A DNA stretch of 64,000 nt from Amyelois transitella (lineage: Eukaryota > Arthropoda > Insecta > Lepidoptera > Pyralidae). Shown piece by piece: positions 13,801 through 46,700 of this stretch (positions within the stretch are counted from its first letter, which is position 1; each line of letters starts with the position of its first letter). Under the pieces are notes generated by a model. It was not told the DNA's origin, searched no databases, and saw only the letters and a program-made list of their open reading frames with translations. The position numbers were made by a program, and so were the translations under genes. The stretch covers positions 3,313,501-3,377,500 of the forward strand of contig NC_083510.1 of the NCBI RefSeq assembly GCF_032362555.1, given 5' to 3'.

Positions 13801-16196
13801 TACGCTGTTAGGCAACATAGTCCAAACTCAATAGACATTGTGATAACCAACCTGTCTGCTCAGCATGGAGACTATGGATAAAATTTTTTGAGAGGCCTTA
13901 GTCCTGCAGAAGACTTTTATAGGCTGTTAAGGTAAGGTTTAGGTACTTGGGAAATTGGCAAACTGGGCAAAATATGTATGGGTAGACATTTTATGTTCAT
14001 ATAGTAAAAATATATTTTATAATAAACAGTTTTTTGGGCAAAAGTAACCATGGAGTGTCACACTGAAATAAATTGGTAAGAGAAATTAATTAAGAGATGA
14101 TAAAAAATGCATTGGAATTTTAAACTTTTAAAATTGTTAGTAAAAAAAAACCAGAACTATTATGCTTTGTAATTATTCTTAATATCCTTATGGTTCCCGG
14201 CACTAAAGAATAGGACCACTCCATATCTTTCCCATGGATGTCGTAATAGGCGACTAAGTAAACTTCTTGTAAAAGAACTCGTCTTGTAAAAGATAGGCTC
14301 ACAACATGTTACTATTTGAATCGCAATTGTTTTCTTCAGGTGAATGTGGCCATAAGTTTTTCGAGACTATTGGCTCTGTCTGCCCCGGACCCCTCTATTA
14401 ACATGCAATGTAAATACCTAAATGAGAGTGTTTACCTGTATAGTAGGACAGCATTTTGATACCCAGCCGCAGCTTCACCCATGTTAATTAGCTTATAGAC
14501 CTTAGGTCATAAATTACCTCCATTCCAAATGTCATAAAATTGGTTCAGTTGTTTAGCTATTAATGCTTAACATACAGAAAGCATGTCACATTTATTTCAA
14601 ATGAAGTATAGATTATTAATCCTGTGATAATTATTTAAGTACCTTATTAAGTAGATGTGAAGAGAGTGGGGGAGGCCTGCCCTGAGTAGGGGGAGGCTCA
14701 CCCTGACCAGTAGACGATGGCATAGAGAACATTGGGACCTGAATGTTTCCACCCATAGACATTTTCATTGGTTGCATATCACTGAAAATGATAAAGTTGC
14801 ATTTTAATCTTCCTTAAAGCTTACAAGACAAAATCTGGTAAATAGAATTATAACTTCATCATACATTATAGTTGAGCAGGCTTCTCATTGATTATAAGTT
14901 TTGGATACAAAATAAGGTAACGCTGCTCACATAATAATTCTTTTTTAATACATGAATTCCACCAGTCAAATTGCAAGACATCGACTGCCATTGCCACAAT
15001 GAACTTTATGGCTTATAAGGCTCATCTGAAATGGCACCCTTTTGACGAGGCTGAGCCCTGACATTGAACTTTATTGGCTTGAATATAAAGTTTGATTTGC
15101 AGGGCACATTTCCCTGGAATAAGTACTAAAACATACCAATGAGTTCTAGTTCAAAACTTAACTGTTTTTCATAAACCTTACTAGCACAATTTAACTGTCA
15201 ATGTTGTTGTATATCTAATGAACAATAGATATATAAGTGTATATTTATATAATCATGTAAAATACTTTACATTCCCATACTCACTTGGTTTCCTTCTGCT
15301 GCTGTCGCTTGCGGATTTCATCCTCATTCAAAACCTTCTTCAATTGCATGAACAACTGTTGTTTTTCTTTCTCTAACTGTTTCAACTTCTGTTCCAATTG
15401 TTCAATCTGTTCCTTTGTCTCCTCTGTAATAATCAATTTCTAATTAGAATGAAAAAAAAAACTGTGTAATTAGGAACATTAGAAGAAGATGTTGATGATG
15501 GATACATAATAAAATACTTTAGAAATTAACCACAACTCATTATTTTTTTTAACAAAAACATATATCTAGATTCTTTAAATTTTAATTTTCTATATGAATC
15601 CAATAAGTTTAAGACAATTTTTATATTTACCAAGTGTCATAACATCCTGTCTCTCCCTAGCTTCTCTCTCCTTACGAAGCCTTTCTTCCTCCACCTCAGC
15701 CTCATATTCTACAAAAAAAAGTAATCATTATACTTGTATAGGTACTAGTTTTTGTCCCTGGTAATTTTCAGAAAAAATAGGCTTTATTTGACACTAAATC
15801 CATCATGATCTGTCTGTTACACTTCCACATCAACAGACAGACTTCTTTCTACATTTAAAAAATGTTAGTATGGACGCTTGTTTTATAATCAACTTCAGAT
15901 GTCCTCAGCAAGTTGACACAGTGTTCCTACTAAGGGAGAAGATGCAACCAGGACAAAAAACAAGAGGATGATTTATTAGGTAGGCAAATTGTTTGACAGG
16001 TTAACGTTCAAGCAAACTAGGTAGGTATATAATATCCATCTAACCAAAGACATGTGTAAGCAATAGTTTAAAAATTGTGTAAGGACCTACCTTCTTTTTT
16101 TCTCTGCCTTTCTCGAATGATATATCTTTTAAGGGCATTCCACATTTTTTGATCAGCATCGTTTTGCTCTTCTGTAGTCGACGTTACGGCAGGCAT
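7850..16196 (-). CDS. GPS2: GPS2, G-protein pathway suppressor 2 (NCoR/SMRT-type corepressor subunit)
   Basis: GPS2 is a nuclear subunit of the NCoR/SMRT-HDAC3 corepressor complex in animals. Exons from the 5' end are 16091-16196, 15631-15708, 15285-15423, 14643-14781, 12997-13159, optional 12537-12590, 8745-9031, 8104-8217 and 7850-7948. All have GT-AG borders and matching phase. The product is 392 residues with the cassette or 374 without it. The start MPAVTSTTEEQ is followed by the conserved WNALKRYIIRERQRKKE, a charged helix, and then a coiled coil (about residues 62-107) containing EETKEQIEQLEQKL and KQQLFMQLKKVLNEDEIRKR. These are the family's diagnostic blocks for corepressor binding. 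The rest is low-complexity Pro/Gln/His-rich sequence, as in vertebrate GPS2, ending NIYPNRHRY before TAG. It is divergently paired with Papss. Confidence 0.92.
9450..9790 (+). mobile_element. Helitron-like 5' portion, nested in the hAT element
   Basis: It starts 'tatacatataataaaacagt', nearly the same as the start of the copy at 10198. It includes the family block 'ccgaaagtactaaaccgatt'. No CTAG end follows before the SINE-like copy begins, so it is truncated or interrupted. Confidence 0.5.
9838..10021 (+). repeat. SINE-like dispersed family, copy 2 (head-truncated)
   Basis: Starts at 'aaaggcgactaagggatggg' and runs to the (TATG) tail. Nested in the hAT element. Confidence 0.7.
10050..10130 (+). 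repeat. tRNA-derived SINE head
   Basis: Contains a Pol III A-box-like stretch (tggtccagtggttagc, from 10058) and a B box (gttcgaatcc, 10102-10111) at tRNA-like spacing. The arms do not pair into a good cloverleaf and an AT-rich body follows. It is therefore better read as a SINE head or tRNA relic than as a working tRNA gene. Confidence 0.55.
10198..10363 (+). mobile_element. Short non-autonomous Helitron
   Basis: Begins 'tacatataataaaacggt' and ends with a GC-rich inverted stretch 'gcggacgaagtcgcgggcaa' followed by CAGCTAG and T. A 3' hairpin before CTAG at an A/T target is the Helitron signature. At about 165 bp it is very short. Confidence 0.65.
11370..11555 (-). mobile_element. Helitron-like fragment
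   Basis: On the minus strand it reads from 'ctaatattatacatgcgaaa' through a block with 'tactgaaccaatg' into a degraded GC-rich end. It lies in the GPS2 intron. Confidence 0.45.
12176..12570. repeat. Degenerate local repeat overlapping a GPS2 cassette exon
   Basis: The block 'gatgataagttacaacaccg' occurs three times with changes (near 12179, 12312 and 12505). Between copies there are related stretches with 'gaactgaatgaaacataaaa'. The third copy runs into the 54-nt optional exon and includes its splice donor. Confidence 0.6.
13389..13620 (+). repeat. SINE-like dispersed family, copy 3
   Basis: Near full length, from 'gtgccgtgtgatttgcggca' to 'cgtgactatatgtaagta'. It lies in a GPS2 intron, antisense to the gene. 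Confidence 0.75.
13703..13880 (+). repeat. Divergent SINE-like copy
   Basis: The order of blocks (ggtgcc...gaatag..accac..ccatatcttcccgtggg...ggcgatta) follows the family at 13389, but divergence is high and the 3' part is not recognisable. Confidence 0.4.
14191..14386 (+). repeat. SINE-like dispersed family, copy 4
   Basis: Starts at 'ggttcccggcac' and ends at 'ggctctgtctgccccgg' without the tail. An extra 'cttcttgtaaaagaactcgt' stretch in the middle looks like a small local duplication. Confidence 0.65.
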
Positions 16197-17006
16197 TTTG
16201 AAAGATCAGATGAATGCCAATACACTGCGCAATAAACCCAACCAAATTTAAGAAAAATACCAAGAGTCTTGAATAACTGTAGCTATGAAATAATTGTAAT
16301 AAAACTACAATCTTCCGAAATAGTAGAAAATTAATCCAATTTCTTGAACAATTTCAGAAACAATTTTATTTTATTTTTCTCTTGTCGTCGTATGTTGTGA
16401 TTGTGACATGGAATTTTTTTTAATTCACTCCATATTTCCTCGTCAAAGCAAGGTAAGTTGATAGCACAGATATTAAGTTGATAGGCCAAGCAAGGCGCGG
16501 GCGGAAGATGTTCAAAAAAATATGAATACTTTGTAGAAAAGGGAAGATGCGTCCTTAAATTAGTTTATAACAAGTCAAACTAAATAAAAGCTTTTAAATA
16601 AAAAAGCATGTTGCTGAACCAAACACAGATTTTAAATGCACAAATTTACAGTTCCATTCCCTAAATTAGAAGATTTTGTACGTGAGAAGCATTATCCATT
16701 TTAATTGATAATTATTCTGGGCATCGTATCTCTACTTCATCGGATGTTCACGGCAAAGAAATTGTGTTGTAGGTTGACAGTAGTGTTTGAGTGACGTAAG
16801 AAAGTGACAAGAAATGGATTATCTGATTTGGATCAAAGAATAGCTCTGTTTCGGGCTATTTACTGTTACAAGCAGGTAGTGATTTAAATAAATTAATAGA
16901 TATCCAAATTAAATATATATCTACATTATAATCTATTGTAAATAAATGAAAGAAGTTTGCAGCTTAGTCTCAACATTTTAGTTTCACTTTTTAACTTCAA
17001 CAAAAA
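16197..17006. promoter_or_regulatory. Divergent promoter region, GPS2 / Papss upstream exon
   Basis: The 810 bp between the GPS2 start codon (minus) and the Papss upstream start codon (plus) hold no other gene. A CRE-like gtgacgtaag lies at 16791-16800. The two 5' UTRs and a shared core promoter must fit here. No TATA box was confidently placed. Confidence 0.6.
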
Positions 17007-17045
17007 ATGGAGGAACCTTCGCGGCCTAAAAAGAAACTGAAAACT
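17007..17045 (+). CDS. Papss: Papss alternative first coding exon with a basic leader
   Basis: ATG at 17007 opens MEEPSRPKKKLKT, and the exon ends in phase 0 at a strong donor (ACT|GTGAGT). The next phase-0 acceptor with a conserved continuation is Papss exon 2 (23267), the same one used by the 20060 exon. The leader resembles that of human PAPSS1, which also begins ME.P and carries a KKxK nuclear signal. The inferred isoform is 624 residues. No other gene downstream on this strand could use this exon. Splicing is inferred, not seen. Confidence 0.7.
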
Positions 17046-17499
17046 GTGAGTATGAGTTAATTAATTGTTGGTATCCATGACAGTAACATGAGCTTCAGGC
17101 TAAGAGAGTTTATATACATATAATACATAATAAACAGTCAAAAGACTAAAACGGTGTTCAGCTGTATGACTTTATGGTGGACTTAACATTCAAAAAGTTT
17201 ATTATCCTCTCCCTTGATTGTCTTTTACAATTACTAGACCAGCATGGAAACTTCCACTAAATATCCTATTCCCTTAGTCATATTTTAGGACATCATGGGA
17301 AAGAGATGGAGAGGTCATATTCTTTAGTGTTGGGAACCAAACAAAACTGTTATAAGGCTATAAAACAAAATAATTTACAACTTGCTACTTGAAGTCCATT
17401 TATTTGCTACTTTTTTTCTATTTCTATAGCAAATATCATAAAATCAATTCAGTCATTAAACAGTGAAACTTAATAGACACAGAGTCATTTATATTAATA

Positions 17500-18210
17500 C
17501 TAGCTGTGCCCGCGACTTCGTCCGCGTGGAATAGTTATTTTGGGAATCATATTTATTTTTGCAAACATCCTCCTTGGCTTTATCAAGGGGGGGCCGTCAG
17601 GCGGTCACGCGTATTAGAAAAAACGCTGGTTCACCGTATTAAATGTTTCGCTGCAAATTGCTTATAACGACTATATCTCAAAACCTATTCGTCTGATTTA
17701 TATACTGTAAATGGCAATTTTAGTCTACATGAAAAGCCGAAAGTAATAAACATATTTATTTGGATAAGGATTAATACTGAATTAAAGAAAATTGGTTTCA
17801 AAATAACTTATGTTTATAATCAAAAAATAATCTTAAAAAATGAACATAAAAGTGGTTATTGTAAGTAAACCTTAAGAGATAGATATATGCTCTCGCGGAC
17901 TTTTTTGTGGCAAAAAATGAGTACTTCACATCTTTAGTACATTGTTTCACTATATCTTTGTTGGTTTGCGCAGCGTTCGCGCGGAAAGCTCGCAGATGGC
18001 CGACTCATTCAACTTTTACCTGCATTGTTGACGTTTCCCGTAGGAAATCCGGGATAAAATGTAGCCTATAGCCTTCCTCGATAAATAGACTATCTAACAG
18101 TGAAAGAATTATTCAAATCGGTTCAGTAGTTTCTGAGATTAGCGCGTTTAAACAAACAAACAAACAAACAAAACAAACTTTTCAGCTTTATAATTTAATT
18201 TATATTAATA
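17500..18210 (-). mobile_element. Non-autonomous Helitron
   Basis: Read on the minus strand it starts near 'aaagctgaaaagtttg' and has an (acaa)n-like stretch (18150-18178 on plus). It then has the family blocks 'ccgatttgaataattctttc' and 'atcccggatttcctacggg'. It ends with the hairpin-forming 'acgcggacgaagtcgcggg', then CAGCTAG. No Rep/helicase frame is present. It lies in the first intron of the upstream Papss transcript. Confidence 0.75.
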
Positions 18211-18627
18211 TACATCATATCTTTAACCCTTATGGGGTAGACATAGGTTGGATTGGACAATGCATGAAAAAAAATCCCTTTATTGCAGTGTAACAGTGTT
18301 AGTGTGTAATACTTGCCATTAGACAAACTATTCAAATCTAAAATAAAAATAAAATCCCACCCCAAGCAGTTCTGCCCTGAGGACCTGAAATTACAGAAAA
18401 ATATAAAAAAAATCATTTTTTTGGGTGGTCTTAAGTAACACATAAACCAACTTTCTGCCAATATTTATCAATAATCTGCATCTAAATAGATGAAAAAGGG
18501 AACCATCAATCATCAAAAGTAATAACCTCTTACTCAACAACAAAACATAATTCAATCATAATTCACATGAAAAAACAAACTAAGAAGTTTCATTGTGAAC
18601 TTTGTTATGATACATATAATCATATCT

Positions 18628-18790
18628 AGGTATATCCCTTGTGGAAAAATAGAGCCAACAGTCTTCAGCAATCAACCAAATTCAGCTGTATGGCTAAATG
18701 ATGGAATCATTGTGACAGTTGCTAGTTTATAAGCCTTTCCCAGACATCTAGTCTTTAAGATATGGAGGGGTCTGAATTTAAAACTTTTAC
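18628..18790 (-). repeat. SINE-like dispersed family, copy 5 (degraded)
   Basis: Minus-strand copy running from 'tatatcccttgtgg' past 'agagccaacagtcttcagca'. It is internally deleted around the 'gcgatgggctagc' block. Confidence 0.5.
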
Positions 18791-18894
18791 CATGAAATTA
18801 CACAGTGAACATAAGTGTCTATTGTGTGTGTGTGTGTCTTATGTATATTTATAGCAGGCCAAAAATTACTAAAAATCCATCCATACAATCGTGT

Positions 18895-19134
18895 CTATAT
18901 CCCTTGCGACTTCCCTAAGGCAGAGCAAGCAATCTTGAAAGACTGACAGGCTACATTCAGCTGTGCAATGATAGAATTGAGATTCAAATAGTGGCAGGTT
19001 GATAGCCCATCGCCTAAAAGAAGAATTCCAAGCTTATAAGCCTATCCCTTGATCCCATTTTACGACATTCATGGGAAAGACGGAGTGGTCCTATTATTTT
19101 TATCATTGGTGCCCGGAACCACAAGGCACAAAGT
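18895..19134 (-). repeat. SINE-like dispersed family, copy 6
   Basis: Nearly complete minus-strand copy ending in the head 'gtgccttgtggttccgggca' (as read on the minus strand). Confidence 0.7.
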
Positions 19135-19213
19135 CAAATTTCAATAAAAATGGTTGACCCCAGATAATAAATAGTACTTGTACAAATAGATGGACTGTCA
19201 TTTGTACTTATAA

Positions 19214-19375
19214 TATAATTGTATACATACATACATATGGTCACGTCTATATCCCTTGCGGGGTAGACAGAGCCAACAGTCTTGAAAAGGCTGAATGGCC
19301 ACGTTCAGCTATTTGGCTTAATGATAGAATTGAGTTTCAAATAGTGACAGGTTGCTAACCCATCGCCATTAAAAA
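19214..19375 (-). repeat. SINE-like dispersed family, copy 7 (head missing)
   Basis: Starts in a (CATA)n run and continues 'tggtcacgtctatatccctt'. It breaks off at 'aacccatcgccattaaaa', so its head half is missing. Confidence 0.7.
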
Positions 19376-19654
19376 TAGTTTAGTATTTCCAATTGTATTA
19401 AAAGAAAAATTAATTGCAGCTATTGATTAGCACATATGTACCATACATATTACAAAAAACAAATGATTCTTAAAGCAAAGTTGGCCTCGAAAAACATTCC
19501 TTTTTTGAGGGCACAAAAAATACAAAAACTTCCAGACAGAAAAGAAGTCTACTGCCTTTATCAAAATATGAACTGAACATCCGCGATCAGTACAACACTA
19601 ACTACTAACTTTAGACTGTGCTATAGATAACAAAATATTGCAAGTAACAAGTTT

Positions 19655-19852
19655 TATAAATGCGAAAGTAAGTTCCGTTTGTTACGTCTTCATGCATTAT
19701 CTACTGAACCATTAGTCTTGAAATCTATCAATCAAAAGGTAACCTTTGTTACCTTTCATCCTGGTAAAAATTACAGTTCCCGTGGGATATGCGAAAATCT
19801 TGTATGTAAGTGGTGCTTAGTTCGCGCGGGCGAAGCTGCGGATAAAAGCTAG
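19655..19852 (+). mobile_element. Non-autonomous Helitron
   Basis: From 'aaatgcgaaagtaagttccg' to 'gcgcgggcgaagctgcggat' and the CTAG end at 19849-19852. It lies about 200 bp upstream of the second Papss start exon. Confidence 0.6.
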
Positions 19853-20059
19853 TAGTCAATAAAGTCCAATTGAAATAATACGGCGTTGGTATGATTATTT
19901 ACGTCAATTTATAGTACGGATCGGCAAGTGAATGTGCCAGTCTGCGCGTGTAACTCCAAGCTGCGCATGCGTTGCCATAACTCGTCAGCGTTTGAATTTC
20001 AAAGCGCGATCGTATAAATTTGGCGCGAAACTGTTTAACTTGATTTTTTCATTCTGAAA

Positions 20060-41302
<21,243 letters not shown>

Positions 41303-42112
41303 GGCTTGATTATTATAGATACTTTCTGTCCACTTCTAAATGGGAGCTTGCAATCATTTGTGAATTTAATCAATGAAATGGTATTTAAAATGTCATAATT
41401 TCATCTAAAATATAGTGTAATCTTATGTAAAAAAATAATAATTGAATCATTATTGTTTAAAGTATTTTTTTTTTATATTATGTATACATTGTTAAATAAC
41501 GTCGTTTTGACATTTAGTAGTTTGCGAAATTTTGGTGTCTTTCAGGTGATTGGCTGAAGTGTGCTTAAAAATATGCCTCTAACTAGGCTTTGATAGAAAT
41601 AATCATGCATCAATATTAATAAAATGTTGTCATGATCGACGATAAAACATTTGATAGCCGACATACTGAACATTTCTGATACGCTTTTTTTTTTCTTACT
41701 TTTTATTGAACTTTAATTGTTGTGAATATTTGGTTTGTGCAATTGGGCGGTCTAATAAATAGTTCCAAATTATTTACAAAAAACTGTTTTTGAAGTTTAT
41801 GACGTACTTAAAGTTTAAGCTGTGTACTAGCATAATGACCTAGCGTAGCTATAGTAAGGAATATTATATTTTTTTGCAAAGTTTATATTTTAGAATTTAC
41901 ATTCCGTTGTAAATTTTGGTGACATTTATTTGTAAATAAATTACACATTCCATAGGTTTTGTGTAAACTGTAAATATTTTTTTTTGTTTTCATGTCAAAT
42001 CTATTTTTCAACATGAATTTCTTTTTATTATTGTTACTTTAATATAGTATGGTACTTTAATATATAACTGGTCACACTTTCTAAAATTTACATATTTGTC
42101 AATTGTGTAATA
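41303..42112 (+). other. Papss 3' UTR and downstream spacer
   Basis: No gene seen. AATAAA at 41618-41623 is the first good poly(A) signal after the Papss stop, and further AATAAA-like words lie near 41755 and 41935. The rest is AT-rich. Confidence 0.5.
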
Positions 42113-43030
42113 GGGTACCGGACAGTAATCGAAAAAAAATCTAAGTTGTGTTTTAAAATAAAGTTTGTTATACAAGAACATCACATAATAAAGATTTTTA
42201 AGGAATAACAATGATTAATAATTTTAAATCAATAAATAAAGTTGCATAAATCCAATATTTATTATCTGTGCAGCGTAAGAACCCAAACACCAATCACAGT
42301 GAGTGACGTCATACGTAATGAGTGATAAGTAAACAACACTGCTTTGTATGTTATTTCGAGTTATTCTACGATTTATTTGCATTTTTCTAAAAATATTTAA
42401 TTGTAATTAGTTACGAATTGAAGGACTTTACTCATAACAGAAGTTGTCGCAAGTGCTCAAGTGCCGCCTATCAAGCTTTTATCATGGAACAAGGTTACAA
42501 ACCGACAATAGAAATCTCCCAAAAGATTGATATTTTCATGGTCAGCAGTTCTTTTGCCACTAATACCGACTTTTATTTTGCTGAATTTAGCAATGTGAAA
42601 ACATTTGTGTAAGTATTTCAACCTCTTTTTGTTTATCTTAACAACAGAAATGATTGAAGAAATTACAAACGAAAACATAACCTAAAACTAGTTTCATTGT
42701 TTACAAAGTTATTTTCACGTATGTTTTTTTTCTATGATTTTAAAGGTTAGATATTTATGGGTTTTGCATGTTTCTAGATCTGCGAAAAAATACTTAAATT
42801 ATCCAAGCACTGATCACTTGTAATATGGCTTGTAGTTTGTTTTCCAAACATATGACGTCACGCGATCCGAATTGACGTAAGTGCTGTTTTCGCGGCAATT
42901 TTAAATAAATTACGTTTTTGACGTTTTTAAATACTCCAAAAGATTTATTTATTTAAAATAATATTTTTTATGGATATATAAATAAATAAAGATTATTTTT
43001 AAACACAATCTGAAAAGTTGTCCGGTACCC
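42113..43030. mobile_element. Non-autonomous TIR element ending GGGTACCGGACA
   Basis: GGGTACCGGACA at the left end is perfectly inverted at the right end (TGTCCGGTACCC, to 43030). Both are flanked by TA (42111-42112 and 43031-43032), the target of Tc1/mariner-like elements. Subterminal AT-rich sequence also pairs loosely, and TGACGTCA-bearing stretches near 42305 and 42855 are inverted copies of one another. A 65-codon open frame at 42418-42612 shows no known domain. The element lies between Papss and IVD. Confidence 0.65.
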
Positions 43031-43780
43031 TATTGTTCGTTTTGTGTAAATTTTTCTAAATAATTATGCTTTTCTATACATTTGTGTTGTAATATTGTAA
43101 GATTATTAATAATTAAATTATAATGGGACGTATTGTTAATCAGTGAGAGGTTTAATGTTACAAATTGTTGTAATTTTAGTGATAATGGTGCTTTAATGCT
43201 AATCATTTTATTATTTAAAATAAAATATTGCCCATGGATTTCAGCGTTTTGTTTTTACCTTTGATTGATAAACGCTAAGAGGAGGATGAATATTGTAAGG
43301 AGTAATTACCTAATAAGGAGTGTAAGATGGCTATTTAAAAGTATAATGGCACCCCGAAAAATCATGTATATTATTGCATATACGTTCAAACTTCGTGTGT
43401 TTATTTTCATAAATTTACCACAAAGAAAACTAGTACAGTCAACACACTAAGGCGTGGTAATAGAGGCGACTTTGCAGTAAATTTGTACAGGTTGATGTGT
43501 TGTTGAACAAAACCGATTTTATATTACAGATTTAGTTAAAAGTGAAAAAACATTTGCCGAATAAACGAAACAACGATGACAGTGCGATAACGATTGTGTT
43601 ATCAGAACCCCACAGTACAATTATCGTAATTGTCTCATTGTTTTTCTTACATCGAATAGTAGTTTATAAGGCTATCGCGATAATGTTTATTATTGTGTAA
43701 ATGCTTTTAACTTGTTAGGTATCTTGTTTTCGATTGAATCAGTGTAGCGTTAGGCTTAACAGAGAAAGGTCGTCGTACTT
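43031..43780. promoter_or_regulatory. IVD upstream region
   Basis: No gene is recognised between the TIR element and the IVD start codon. The 5' UTR and promoter must lie at the 3' end of this stretch; 43560-43700 has several ATTATCG / CGATAA words (GATA-like). No TATA box was confidently assigned. Confidence 0.4.
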
Positions 43781-46700
43781 ATGGCTAGTTTGTGCGTGAA
43801 ATTATTACGGAGAGGGGGAAAAACGGGTTTTAGATGTTTATCTCATTATCCTATAGACGAACATGTGTTTGGGCTTTCAAGTGAGCAACGACAGGTACCT
43901 ATAATGTTATAATTATATAAGATTAGTCGTGTTTACATCATACCTATAACGTAACATGGTTGTTTACATTGAGTGGATAAGTTTATCAATGAGACAAAAG
44001 TTATGAATTACTCTTTTCTATTCAAATTAACGTGCTTGTGTGATAAAGCAATAAAGTATGTAATAGAAACTAAATTTGGTTAATATAAAAACTAAATGTT
44101 TGTTAACAAGAGAACGCGATTAAGCCGATTAAGTAATTTTCGCGCAATACTTGAACTTTGTGTACCATTTAGATTAAACTGTACTATGGTGCTGTTGACA
44201 CGAACCTTAGATAGGTACCTACGTTGATTATCAAAATCGACATTCTCAAACATTGCATATAAATACTGCTAAGGAAATTCATTTGTAACACATTCTTGAT
44301 TACGTTTCTATTTCTTGTAAATTTTGACTCTTCCAAAAATGGATGGATGTCTGTCTTCAATAACGAACTCAAGTAGACCCGAGTTGATAAGGACATCTTT
44401 AAAACCAGATTCTTTATATCTAATCATGGAAATAGGGACGGAGGGAGGGATAAAGCTGCTGGGCCTATTCTTTGATCTAAGGGCCTAGAGTCCTATTTTT
44501 GTCCCACGGAAATAAAATGATTTTTCTTCCGTCTAATTAATAATATAATTTTTCCTATTTAAAATTCTAGTTGCGGCAAATGGTATTTGATTTCGCACAA
44601 AAGGAATTGGCACCGAAAGCTGCAGAAATAGATAAAGAGAATAATTTCAAAGAACTGAGAGATTTCTGGAAGAAACTTGGGGAATTAGGACTTTTAGGTA
44701 AGGAATTTTTTGTTACAGAATTTCCCCTCCTTGATCGGTTTTCACGATCTGAGGGAAGGTTTAGGTACTTAGAACATTTGCATGCATAGATGGTTTCTTC
44801 TGTATAAGACAATTAAAGTGATCATTTGGGTACACATTTACTTACTTCCGAGTTTAAACAAGGGTAAAAAAATATTTCAGGAATTACAGCAAGTCCAGAC
44901 TATGGAGGAACGGGTGGAAAATACTCAGACCATTGTGTTATTATGGAAGAAATTTCAAGGTGAGCTTAAGTCCAGTCATCCATAAAGTTTCAAATGTTTA
45001 TCACAGCCTTTAACCACGTCGCGGGAGTGGTTATAATTTCATAGGACAGCAATTTAGTCACTATATAGCGCTAAAAATTAACGTTCAGAAACGTTGCAAT
45101 ATCATTACGCCTATATCCCTTGCGGGGTATACAGATCCAGCAGTCTACAAAGATGATATGCCACCTTCAGCTGATTGGCTTAATTATAGAATTGAGATTC
45201 AAATAGGGACAGGTTATTAGTCCATCGCCTAAAAAAAGAATCCCAAGTTTATAAGCGTATCCCTCAGTCGACTTTTACGACATCCATGGTAAAGAGATGG
45301 AGTGGTCCTATTCTTTTTTATATTAGTGTCGGGAACCACACGGCTTTTCTGATTATATTCTTAGGTACCTACTCTTGATAATAAAATAATTGCTTTGCAG
45401 GGCTAGCGGCGGCATTGCTCTATCCTACGGCGCTCACTCAAACTTATGTATCAATCAGATCAATAGGAATGGCACACATGAGCAGAAGACCAAATACTTG
45501 CCTAAAGTAAGTATATTTTATGTAAGGCTTTATAGTATGTGCTTATAGGAATAGGAAAAACACCTTACATGCTTTATTTACCTCAAGCAAACTTGACAGG
45601 TGACCAAAGTGAAATAAACCGAAATTTCGCATATTATGTTACATACCTTTATATAGTTACGGAGTATGATTCCATAGAAGTACCTGCTTCCCGTGGACCT
45701 TACACGCGATCTAAGTCCCAAGCATAACTAATAGATACAAACACTGTGATACGATTTAAAAACAGTTGATACCTACTTATTTGAGCCCCGAGGACGCTTT
45801 ATTCGAAGCCAGGTACTCATAAAATGTATATTTCAGCTATGTTCCGGCGAACACATGGGTGCGTTGGCCATGTCAGAGCCTGGTGCCGGCAGTGATGTGG
45901 TGTCTATGAAACTAAGAGCAGAGAAAAAGGGAGACTATTTCGTTCTCAATGGAAACAAATTCTGGATTACTAATGGCCCCGACGCTGATGTTTTAGTGGT
46001 AAGTACCTAAAGTTCCACTGTCATGGGCATCCAAATTAAAGATTTTAAAGAATTAAATTAATTTGACCTTGCTCGTGGGTGCTTTTTCAACACTTTTCCA
46101 CTACCATCAAGGTGGTCATGCATCATGTGACTACCAGCTCTGCCTACTCGGCAAAGGATAAAACGTGATAGATATTGTGTATTTTCGTGGTTATCCATCT
46201 AGAATCTAAGTGCTCCATTTGGCCGTACGATCTACGAACTAATTTATATTGAAACTTACTTTCCCTTTCAGGTTTATGCCAAAACAGATTTAACTAGTAA
46301 ACCTCAACATGGTATAACAGCATTCCTCATCGAGAAGGACTTTCCGGGCTTTTCAACAGCGCAAAAGTTGGATAAATTGGGCATGAGGGGATCAAACACT
46401 TGCGAATTGGTCTTCGAAGACTGTAAGGTAATCAAACAGGACTTCTTTATATCCTGTAACAAATGTCACTCAAGCTAATTTAATGTGTAAAATTCCTTAC
46501 TAGCTAATATATAATAGCATTTTCAAAACGAGTTCACCTTAGAAAGGTTACATCTCTCATTACTCAGGCATCTAACATCAGAGAATGTTTTCACGCCCTT
46601 ATATAACACACCCTTCCTTCTCTCTCTTGTGGGGCGGACTCCTTAGTAATATTTAGTGAGATTTTTATTGTTTTGAGAATACTGTTTAGCTCTTCTAAAA

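Noticed and set aside
42418-42612. 65-codon open frame between Papss and IVD
   Set aside because: Lies wholly inside the TA-flanked element, has no recognised domain and no splice context.
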